Assembly: GCF_002005565.1 (NCBI RefSeq)
Contig: NZ_BDJC01000008.1
Location: 98,195-162,194 of the forward strand
Reading direction: 5' to 3'
Length of the DNA stretch: 64,000 nucleotides
From: Streptomyces sp. JHA26
Lineage (GTDB): Bacteria; Actinomycetota; Actinomycetes; Streptomycetales; Streptomycetaceae
Under the pieces are notes generated by a model. That model did not search any database and was not told the origin of the DNA. It saw only the letters and a list, made by a program, of their open reading frames with translations. This document shows, piece by piece, positions 57,857 through 64,000 of this stretch; positions within the stretch are counted from its first letter, which is position 1, and every line of letters begins with the position of its first letter. The translations under genes and the position numbers were made by a program.

Positions 57857-59188
57857 TCAGGTGCTGTGCTGGGTGGTGGACAGGCCGAGGGCCTCGAGGT
57901 CGGGCATGGTGCCCTCCTGCGCGGTGCGCAGGGACTCGACCAGGGAGCCCTGGCCGGCGCCGACGCGGGCGAAGGAGTCCTGCATGACCTTCTGGGTGGC
58001 GCTCATCCGAGGGCCCCACAGCCAGTTCTCGCCGATCCGCTCGGCCTCCTGCCGGAACAGGCCGTAGATGTCCTGCCCGCCGTAGTACGACCGGTCGAAC
58101 GCCTCGCGGCCCACGGCGACCAGCCCGGGTGCGGCCGGGTACTGGCTGCTGGTGCCGCTGGACAGGCGGGCGCGCAGGGCGTCGGGGTGGGAGACCTGCC
58201 ACTCGATGAACTCCATGGCCGCTTCGGGGTGGCGGCTGTCCTTGGTGATCGCGAAGGTCGAGCCGCCGTGCGTGCCGACGGAGGGGTCGCCGGTGTCCCA
58301 CTGCGGCAGCGGCGCGATCCGCCACCGGTTCTTCTGTCCGGGCCGCGCGTTCATCTGCGCGCCGGCGTCCCAGGCGCCGCTGAGCCGGGTGAGGACCAGT
58401 CCGTTGCCGATCTGGGCGTCGGCCTGCCTGCTCTCGACGGCGTTCACGAAGACGTCGTCCCGGTCGATCAGCCGCTGCCAGTAGTCCGCGACCCGCCGGG
58501 ACGGCGCGTCGGCGAGGGAGACGTTCCAGGCGCCCTTCGAGGTGTCGAACCACCGGGCGCCCGCCTGCCAGGCGTACGCGGCGAACTGGGTCATGCCGTC
58601 GGTCGGGAACAGCACCAGCCGCCGGTCCGGCGCCTTGCGGCGCACGGTCGCGGCCTGCTCGGCGAATTCGTCCCAGGTGCGCGCCACCCGCAGCCCGTAG
58701 CGGTCGAACAGGTCGGCGCGGTAGTGCATCACCATGGGTTCGACGTCCAGCGGCACGCTGAACACCCGGCCCTCGAAGGTGGTCAGTCCGAGGGCCTGCG
58801 GCAGCAGCCTGCGGCGCAGGCCGTCGCTCACCAGGTCGGTGATGTCGCGGGCGACTCCGTCGATGGCGTACCCCGGGACCTGCGGGTACTCGAGGGTGGC
58901 GACGTCGGGCGCGTTGCCGGCCCGGGCGGCGTTGCTCAGCTTGGCGTAGCCGCCCTGCCCGCCGGAGGGGATCTGCTGGAACTCCACCTGGACGGTGCGG
59001 TGCGTGCGGTTGAAGGCGTCGACCACCTCCTGGCTGCCGCGCAGGGCGGACCAGAAGGTGATGCGCGTGGTGGTGCCCGTGCGGGCCGACGAGGCCCCGT
59101 TCCCCCCGCTGCAGGCGCCCACGGCTCCTGTCAGGGGTACGGCGGTCATCGCGGCGAGCACGGAACGACGGCTGGGCCGTCCGGGCAT
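57857..59188 (-). CDS. Sugar-binding lipoprotein of the CUT1 importer
   Basis: 443 residues. The signal region SRRSVLAAMTAVPLTGAVGAC combines a twin-arginine with a lipobox, so it may be a Tat-exported lipoprotein anchored at Cys. ITFWSALRGSQEVVDAFNRT is the typical first strand of family-1 solute-binding proteins, and GGSTFAITKDSRHPEAAMEF is the hinge region. ATG 59188 follows GGGAGG. First gene of the uptake operon; ligand unknown, plausibly an acidic oligosaccharide. Confidence 0.92.
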   Translation of the reverse strand: MPGRPSRRSVLAAMTAVPLTGAVGACSGGNGASSARTGTTTRITFWSALRGSQEVVDAFNRTHRTVQVEFQQIPSGGQGGYAKLSNAARAGNAPDVATLEYPQVPGYAIDGVARDITDLVSDGLRRRLLPQALGLTTFEGRVFSVPLDVEPMVMHYRADLFDRYGLRVARTWDEFAEQAATVRRKAPDRRLVLFPTDGMTQFAAYAWQAGARWFDTSKGAWNVSLADAPSRRVADYWQRLIDRDDVFVNAVESRQADAQIGNGLVLTRLSGAWDAGAQMNARPGQKNRWRIAPLPQWDTGDPSVGTHGGSTFAITKDSRHPEAAMEFIEWQVSHPDALRARLSSGTSSQYPAAPGLVAVGREAFDRSYYGGQDIYGLFRQEAERIGENWLWGPRMSATQKVMQDSFARVGAGQGSLVESLRTAQEGTMPDLEALGLSTTQHST

Positions 59189-59279
59189 GGGGCCTCCCGC
59201 GGCTCCTGCGTGCCCGCCCCGCGGACACGTCTGGTCGGGACACCCGGAATCCTGAACCGCCTCACGCAAACGGTCAATA

Positions 59280-59287
59280 GATCGATC
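59280..59287. promoter_or_regulatory. GATCGATC site upstream of the binding-protein gene
   Basis: GATCGATC in an AT-rich patch that also holds ACGCTCAAACGCTC. The same octamer occurs upstream of the regulator gene (60469-60476), so both promoters may share an operator. TTGACC, a -35-like word on the gene strand, lies next to it. Confidence 0.45.
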
Positions 59288-59312
59288 AGAAGAAAATAAA
59301 ACGCTCAAACGC

Positions 59313-60416
59313 TCATTCGGGTGTGCCGCCCGCCCCGTCCACCCGCCGGGTCGAGCCGCGCACCATCAGCCGCGGCAGCAGCTCGACGCGCCGCGCGGGC
59401 CGGCCCCCGACCCCCCGCAGGCGCTCGAGCAGCAGCTCGGCGGCCACCCGGCCGACCTCCGCGCGGGGCGGCGCCACGGCCGTCAGCGGAGGCGTGGCGA
59501 GACCCGCGACCACGTCGTCGTACGCCACGACCGAGCAGTCCTCCGGCACGCGCACCGCCTCGTCCGCCAGCCGCTGCACGATCATCAGCGCGTCCACGTC
59601 GCCGTGCAGCACGAGCGCGGTCGCCCCCGTCCCGCGCAGCAGCGCCGGCAGCTCGGCCGTCTCGTCCGCGGAATAGGGCCCCTCCTGCCCCGCCCCGGGT
59701 GCGCTCAGCGCCCACGCCCACCGCTCCACCAGCGGATGCGCCCCGGCGATCTCGGCGAACGCGGCCCGCAGGGTGCGCGCCGTCGGACTGTCGTCCCGGG
59801 TCGCGAACACGATGCGCCGGTGACCGAGTCCCACCAGGTGCTCCACGGCCAGGTGCGCCCCGTACCAGTGGTCCGAGCACACCGAGTCCAGTACGTGCGG
59901 CGCGCTGCCGCGCCGGGGCCGCCGCTCCATCAGCACCGTCGGCACGTCCAGCGCCGCCAGCCACCCGTGGTCGGCCTCCTCGGCGGCCAGGCTGCTCCAC
60001 CGGGGCGCGAGCAGCAGCCCCCGGGCGCCGTCCTCGAGGGCCCGCTCGGCCAGCGGGCGTTCGGCGCCGGCGGCCTGCGGCGCGATGTGCAGCGCGAGGC
60101 GCACGCCGGCCTCCTCCAGCACCGTGCGGGCGCCGTGCAGCGTCTCGGTCAGGTACGAGTGCCGCTCCGGCACGACCACGGCGACCCGGTCGCCGTCGGC
60201 GAGGCCGCCGGCCGGCACCTCGGGGGCGGGCAGCGTCGAGCGGACGACGCCGTGTCCGCGGCGCAGCCTGCCCTCCCGCGTCAGCTCCTCCACGTCCCGG
60301 CGGACCGTCACCACCGAGACCTGCAGCTCGTCGGCGAGGTCGCGCACCCGCGCGGTACCGCGCGCCTGGACCGCCGCCAGGATCCGCTGGCGCCTGACGT
60401 CGACCGGCTCCCGCAT
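59313..60416 (-). CDS. DeoR-HTH / LacI-sensor hybrid regulator
   Basis: 367 residues. The DNA-binding part (residues 6-58) is DeoR-type (RQRILAAVQARGTARVRDLA, SVVTVRRDVEELTREGRLRR), whereas the remainder (about 75-345) is a LacI-style periplasmic-binding fold (LVGLGHRRIVFATRDDSPTA, VPEDCSVVAYDDVVAGLATP, PRAEVGRVAAELLLERL). Such hybrids regulate sugar operons. It lies directly upstream of, and co-oriented with, the importer, 124 bases apart. Operator-like GATCGATC sites flank it. Confidence 0.92.
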   Translation of the reverse strand: MREPVDVRRQRILAAVQARGTARVRDLADELQVSVVTVRRDVEELTREGRLRRGHGVVRSTLPAPEVPAGGLADGDRVAVVVPERHSYLTETLHGARTVLEEAGVRLALHIAPQAAGAERPLAERALEDGARGLLLAPRWSSLAAEEADHGWLAALDVPTVLMERRPRRGSAPHVLDSVCSDHWYGAHLAVEHLVGLGHRRIVFATRDDSPTARTLRAAFAEIAGAHPLVERWAWALSAPGAGQEGPYSADETAELPALLRGTGATALVLHGDVDALMIVQRLADEAVRVPEDCSVVAYDDVVAGLATPPLTAVAPPRAEVGRVAAELLLERLRGVGGRPARRVELLPRLMVRGSTRRVDGAGGTPE

Positions 60417-60444
60417 GAGGACTCCCCACCCACAGATGTTCGTT

Positions 60445-60478
60445 TGATCGATTCGGCGTCATCATAACGATCGATCGT
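60445..60478. promoter_or_regulatory. Candidate autoregulatory operator of the DeoR/LacI regulator
   Basis: TGATCGAT at 60445-60452 and the perfect 12-bp palindrome ACGATCGATCGT at 60467-60478 lie 29-62 bases before the regulator start. They share GATCGATC with the site upstream of the binding-protein gene. Confidence 0.5.
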
Positions 60479-60587
60479 GGCGGGTGTATCCGTCCCGCGG
60501 GGGACGCGACGCTACGGCTCGGGGTGCTCCGGGGCCGCTGCGTCTCGCGCTCACGGGGTGACGCGGAAAGACGCCGGCGGCGGGGGC

Positions 60588-61244
60588 TCAGGCGCCGGGC
60601 GCCGCGGTGTTCCGGCGTCGGCAGTGCAGGAAGAGGTGCGGTTCGGGTCCGGCGTCCGGGTGGGCCGGGGTGAACAGCAGTTCCTCCCGCTCCAGGACCT
60701 CCAGTCCCGCGTCCTCGGCCACGGCGACGAGGTCCGGCGCGGTGAAGCTGGTCACGCGCACGGGCTGCCCCATGAAGGTGGCGTCGACGCCCTCCACGTC
60801 CAGCGGGACGGTGGCCAGGACCATGTGTCCCGCCGGGGTCAGCGCCCGCGCGAGGCGCCGGACGACGTCCGCCTGCTCCCGCCGGTCCAGCTGGAGCAGC
60901 GCGAAGTACACGCAGACCGCGTCGAACGAACCGTCCGCGAGCGGTACGTCACGGATGTCGGCGCACCGGAAGGAGGCGGCCGGCACTTGCCGGGTCGCCA
61001 GGTCCACCATGACGGGGGAGACGTCGACGCCCACGACCCGGTGACCGGCGCCGGCGAGGGTCTCGGCCGTGGGCCGCCCGGTTCCGCTGCCCACGTCCAG
61101 CACCCGGCTGCCCGGCTCGAGTCGCCCGAGCAGCCACTCCAGCGAGCGGCGGTGCGCGCGCGACCCGGCGAACGCCTTCTCGTAGTCGGCGCCGAGCGCG
61201 TCGAACACGTCGGCGGCCGGAGGCCGTTGCCGTCCGTCGGTCAC
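60588..61244 (-). CDS. Class I SAM-dependent methyltransferase
   Basis: 218 residues. Motif I is VLDVGSGTGRPTAETLAGAG (49-68), and acidic VVGVDVSPVMVDLA contacts the ribose. RCADIRDVPLADGSFDAVCV is motif II, and RALTPAGHMVLATVP is the post-motif. GTG 61244 follows GGAGGGA; an ATG 39 bases upstream is in frame. Substrate unknown. There are no RiPP genes next to it. Confidence 0.88.
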   Translation of the reverse strand: MTDGRQRPPAADVFDALGADYEKAFAGSRAHRRSLEWLLGRLEPGSRVLDVGSGTGRPTAETLAGAGHRVVGVDVSPVMVDLATRQVPAASFRCADIRDVPLADGSFDAVCVYFALLQLDRREQADVVRRLARALTPAGHMVLATVPLDVEGVDATFMGQPVRVTSFTAPDLVAVAEDAGLEVLEREELLFTPAHPDAGPEPHLFLHCRRRNTAAPGA

Positions 61245-61445
61245 GAGGGTCCCTCCGATGGGGTGAGCCGGTGCCGGGAGCATCGTTCCACCGTACGAGA
61301 GCCACCGGCAAGCACTTCTCCGGGCGTTCCGCCGGAAGCCTTCACCCGGCGCCGTCCCCGGTTCCGCCGGACACCCCGGTGGCGAGGGCGAGCGGCCCGC
61401 CGCCGTCCGCGCCCACGGGGACCGCCAGGACCGCCGGCCGGCCCT

Positions 61446-61898
61446 TCAGTGCAGGGCCTGGTACACCGACGCCGTCGTGAAGCCGTACACGACGTGCGGC
61501 ACGATGTCCGACACCCACGACGTCCGGTCCCACTGCTTGGGGTCGGTCACGCCGAGCGCGGCGGCCGGCACGTCGCTGCCGACCATGGCCGCGGCACCGA
61601 GCACCGGTCCGGCCACCCAGTCCGGCAGCGGTCCGCGCCGGCGGCGCAGCACCCCGTAGGCCGCGCCGACCCCGAGGCCGGTGGCATAGCCGAGCAGGGC
61701 ACCGACGGCCTGTTCGCGGTGGGGCTTCGTCTCCTCGTCGCCGAGCACCAGCCCGACCCGGTCGGCGACCCGGTCCGCGACCTCGGCCGGCATGTCGCTG
61801 GATCCCCGGCCGCGCAGCAGCATGTCGCCGTACGTGGTGAGGTTCAGCGCGACGGTCCCCGCCGCGCCGGCGACCAGGCCCTTGATCAGTGACTGCAT
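61446..61898 (-). CDS. Small membrane protein of unknown function
   Basis: 150 residues with three or four hydrophobic Ala/Gly-rich segments (IKGLVAGAAGTVALNLTTYG, AVGALLGYATGLGVGAAYGV, VAGPVLGAAAMVGSDVPAAA). I recall similar proteins in Streptomyces without known function. The ATG at 61898 follows GGGAG. Confidence 0.75.
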   Translation of the reverse strand: MQSLIKGLVAGAAGTVALNLTTYGDMLLRGRGSSDMPAEVADRVADRVGLVLGDEETKPHREQAVGALLGYATGLGVGAAYGVLRRRRGPLPDWVAGPVLGAAAMVGSDVPAAALGVTDPKQWDRTSWVSDIVPHVVYGFTTASVYQALH

Positions 61899-62001
61899 AC
61901 CGGCAACTCCCTCGGTACGGGCGCGGTGGCGCACGACGGTCACGACGGGGCCCGGGTTCCCCTCTCGTGGCCGCCTAACAGGACCCCGCGGCGCACGCCC
62001 C

Positions 62002-62592
62002 TCATACGGGACGGGCCCGGGCCCCGTCCAGCGCCAGGTCCACCAGCCCCCGTACGAGCGCGTCGCCCAGCGGCGCCCCGCTGAGCAGGGCCCGGGCGAA
62101 CAGGGGACCGCTCACCGCCTCGATCAGCAGTCCCGGGTCGGTGTCCGCCGCCAGCTCGCCCCGCTCGACGCCGCGCCGGACCATCACGACGGCGCGGTCG
62201 AGGCGGTCGCTCCAGTAGGGCCCGCGGCGGTCGTCGAGGGTGTCGTCGTGCTCGACGCCGATCCGGAGCAGGGCATGGCCCTGGGCGGTGCCGAGCAGCC
62301 CGGCCAGCGACGAGAAGAAGGCGAGCAGGTCGTCGCGTACCCGCCCGGTGTCCGGGACCGGCAGCGCGGAGTCCAGTTGTGTGGTCAACGCGTCCAGGAT
62401 CAGGTTCTCGCGGGTGCCCCAGCGGCGGTAGACCGAGGTCTCGTGCACCCCGGCCGCGCGGGCGACGGCACCGACGGTCGCCCCCGCCAGACCCTGGCTG
62501 GACAGCAGTTCCACCGTGGCGGCGAGCACGGCCTGCCGCATCCGCTCCCCGCGGCGGCGCAGCGGCGGGGCGGCGGGTCCCGGAGAGATCAT
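62002..62592 (-). CDS. TetR-family regulator divergent from an alcohol dehydrogenase
   Basis: 196 residues. Helix-turn-helix GATVGAVARAAGVHETSVYR (about 36-55) with YRRWGTRENL next. The remainder is an all-helical ligand domain of the TetR_C type. It is divergent from the dehydrogenase gene with a 112-base gap that holds a 9-bp inverted repeat, so it probably represses that gene and itself. Confidence 0.92.
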   Translation of the reverse strand: MISPGPAAPPLRRRGERMRQAVLAATVELLSSQGLAGATVGAVARAAGVHETSVYRRWGTRENLILDALTTQLDSALPVPDTGRVRDDLLAFFSSLAGLLGTAQGHALLRIGVEHDDTLDDRRGPYWSDRLDRAVVMVRRGVERGELAADTDPGLLIEAVSGPLFARALLSGAPLGDALVRGLVDLALDGARARPV

Positions 62593-62615
62593 GGCACCAC
62601 CCTAAAGCAATTCGA

Positions 62616-62643
62616 CTTGCGTTGGATGTACGGTCAACGCAAG
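62616..62643. promoter_or_regulatory. TetR operator candidate
   Basis: CTTGCGTTG-N10-CAACGCAAG is a perfect 9-bp inverted repeat 24 bases upstream of the TetR start and 61 bases upstream of the dehydrogenase start, in an otherwise structureless divergent gap. Confidence 0.7.
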
Positions 62644-62704
62644 ACGACCTGCGATGGGCCGATGAGGCCGTCCGGGGTCGCCGCCGCACCGAGGAGGTCA
62701 TGTC

Positions 62705-63718
62705 ATGGCGCAGATGCTCGCCGCCCGCCTGCACGTCTCGAGCCGCACCCTGCGGCTGGAGGAGGTGCCCCGGCCGCAGCCCGGACCGGGCGAGGTCCTC
62801 GTCAAGGTCGAGGCCGCCGGAGTGTGCCTCTCCGACGTCCACCTCATCGACGGCACGCTCACACCGATGCTCCTCCGGGGCGACACCGTCACCCTCGGCC
62901 ACGAGGTGGCCGGCACGATCGACGAGGTCGGCGAGGGCGTCACCGCCTGGGCACCGGGGCAGCGGGTCGTGCTGCACGCCGGCGAGGTCCGCGACGGCGT
63001 CACCTGCACCCGGGGCGTCGACTACGACGGCGGCTGGGCCGAGTACGCGCTGTCCACCGCGACCGCCCTGACCCCGCTGCCCGACGCCATCCCCTTCGAC
63101 CAGGGCGCGATCATCCCCGACGCCGTGTCCACCCCGTGGGGCGCGATCACCGAGACCGGTGGAGTCCGCCCCGCCGAGGCGGTCGGCGTGTGGGGCGTCG
63201 GCGGGCTCGGCGTGCACGCCGTGCGGCTGTTGCGTGCCGTCGGTGCCTGCCCGGTCGTCGCCGTCGACCCGAACCCGGTGGCGCGCGAGCGTGCGCTGGC
63301 CGCCGGGGCCGACCTCGCCCTGGACTCCGCCGACCCGGGCCTGCGCGAGGCCGTCGGGGCGGTGACCGGCGGGGCGGGGCTCGCCGCAGCCTTCGACTTC
63401 GCGGGTGTGCCGGCCGTGCGCGAACAGGCGCTCTCCGTCCTCGCGCCCAAGGGCCGGCTGGTGCTGGTGGGCCTGACCGACAAGCCGCTCAGCGTCACGG
63501 ACGGCACTCGTTTCAGCTACCTCCAGCAGCGGATCCTCGGCCACTACGGTTCCGACATGCCGGTGGCCCTGCCCCAGCTGCTGCGGCTGATCCAGGGCGG
63601 ACGGCTGGACTTCTCCGGGTCCGTCAGCGGGGTCCTGCCCCTGGCCGAGGCCGCCGAGGCGGTCGCCCGGCTGGAGAAGAAGGAGGGCGACCCGATCCGG
63701 CTGATCCTGCGCCCGTGA
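62705..63718 (+). CDS. Zinc-binding alcohol dehydrogenase (MDR), structural zinc site absent
   Basis: 337 residues of the medium-chain dehydrogenase family. Catalytic zinc ligands are Cys41 (AGVCLSDVHL) and His66-Glu67 (TLGHEVAG). The usual four-cysteine structural-zinc lobe is missing; only one Cys occurs in VRDGVTCTRG. VGVWGVGGLGVHAVRLL is the NAD-binding turn, and VVAVDPNPVARERAL follows it. It probably oxidises a primary or secondary alcohol. ATG 62705 is preceded by GAGGAGG at a slightly short spacing. Confidence 0.9.
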   Translation: MAQMLAARLHVSSRTLRLEEVPRPQPGPGEVLVKVEAAGVCLSDVHLIDGTLTPMLLRGDTVTLGHEVAGTIDEVGEGVTAWAPGQRVVLHAGEVRDGVTCTRGVDYDGGWAEYALSTATALTPLPDAIPFDQGAIIPDAVSTPWGAITETGGVRPAEAVGVWGVGGLGVHAVRLLRAVGACPVVAVDPNPVARERALAAGADLALDSADPGLREAVGAVTGGAGLAAAFDFAGVPAVREQALSVLAPKGRLVLVGLTDKPLSVTDGTRFSYLQQRILGHYGSDMPVALPQLLRLIQGGRLDFSGSVSGVLPLAEAAEAVARLEKKEGDPIRLILRP

Positions 63719-63833
63719 GGTGAGGGACTCCCGGGAATCCGCGAGGCGGTCGAACGCCGGTGCCCCGGCCCCGTATGGAGCCGGGGGCGCTTCACGCCCG
63801 GGACCGTCACACCGCATGACGTAGGAGTGCGCC

Positions 63834-64000
63834 GTGGGACACAACAGGCGCAGACGCCCGACCGGGGCACGGCGCGCGACCTTCTCCGCGGTCGCGCTGA
63901 TGCTGGGCGAGCCCAGGGCCGCCACCACGCCCGCCGGGGCGCCGGGTGACGCGGGCGGCGCCGCGGCCGCGCCCGGCAGGACGCGGGGGACGGACGCGGG
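63834..64000 (+). CDS. 5' end of an exported-protein gene, cut by the window edge
   Basis: An open frame from GTG 63834 (GGAG eight bases upstream) runs off the end. It starts VGHNRRRRPTGARRATFSAV, a basic region, then ALMLGEPRAATTPAGAPGD, a weak hydrophobic core and Ala/Gly/Pro linker, as in secreted streptomycete proteins. At least 55 codons; function unreadable. Confidence 0.5.
   Translation, partial: MGHNRRRRPTGARRATFSAVALMLGEPRAATTPAGAPGDAGGAAAAPGRTRGTDA

Noticed and set aside
60588..61244. Methyltransferase as the missing tgmC of the graspetide locus
   Set aside because: It is 36 kb away and shows only generic class I motifs, with nothing specific to the RiPP-associated family.
61245..61445. 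Possible extra gene between the methyltransferase and the small membrane protein
   Set aside because: Short frames here have no ribosome binding site and no codon bias. I see nothing but GC-rich spacer.

Overview
The window is a stretch of high-GC actinobacterial chromosome and almost certainly Streptomyces. The evidence is strong third-position GC bias on both strands, GTG starts behind GGAGG-type ribosome binding sites, many ATGA/GTGA stop-start overlaps, and gene families typical of the genus (Scr1-type XRE regulators with DUF397 partners, DUF574 methyltransferases, DUF5133, LAL and PucR regulators, SpoIIE/STAS/HATPase partner switches, Tat-exported glycosidases). It holds about 66 protein genes. 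I found no tRNA, rRNA, CRISPR array or intact transposase. The content looks like accessory or chromosome-arm gene space rather than core.

Layout. 0-10 kb: a Tat-exported GH64 beta-1,3-glucanase under a CebR-like box; an SDR-MerR pair; a membrane-protein gene bracketed by two transposase remnants; a Gfo/Idh oxidoreductase divergent from a secreted cutinase/PETase-like polyester hydrolase; a LAL regulator. 9.7-16.3 kb: a PucR regulator, a repeat-filled spacer, then a complete five-gene branched-chain-amino-acid-type ABC importer. 16.4-22.5 kb: a DUF574 methyltransferase ending in a 179-bp palindromic element, an XRE/DUF397/ATPase trio, an ABC exporter, and DUF5133. 22.7-26.2 kb: a compact graspetide locus (tgmB, tgmA), a DUF1232 protein, and an unusual repeat-containing membrane protein. 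26.3-30.0 kb: a three-subunit molybdenum aldehyde oxidoreductase of the PaoABC type. 30.2-33.9 kb: an unknown protein, an SDR and a YihY membrane protein.

34.2-36.4 kb: three roadblock/LC7 proteins and one DUF4388-like protein in tandem, with no GTPase or kinase. 36.5-41 kb: an FprA-type ferredoxin reductase behind a candidate iron box, an MFS exporter, CsbD, and a GH46 chitosanase. 41-45.3 kb: a large CitA-sensor/PAS/GAF/SpoIIE/HATPase protein beside a stand-alone anti-sigma ATPase and a STAS antagonist. 45.5-50.4 kb: glpD, a TetR regulator, an alkyl-DHAP-synthase-like flavoprotein and a diacylglycerol kinase, a set I recall also being adjacent in Mycobacterium tuberculosis (Rv2249c-Rv2252) and suggestive of glycerol-ether or glycerolipid metabolism. 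50.4-52.7 kb: a large KatE catalase. 53-60.4 kb: a sugar ABC importer operon with a DUF2264 protein, a D-2-hydroxyacid dehydrogenase and a DeoR/LacI hybrid regulator. 60.6-64 kb: a methyltransferase, a small membrane protein, a TetR-alcohol dehydrogenase divergent pair, and the start of an exported protein cut by the window edge.

Most worth following: the GTPase-less roadblock cluster, the palindromic CTAG element that supplies the stop codon of two unrelated genes, the minimal tgmBA graspetide locus without tgmC, and the polyester hydrolase. All functions are read from sequence motifs. No database search was run, and family assignments rest on remembered family features.
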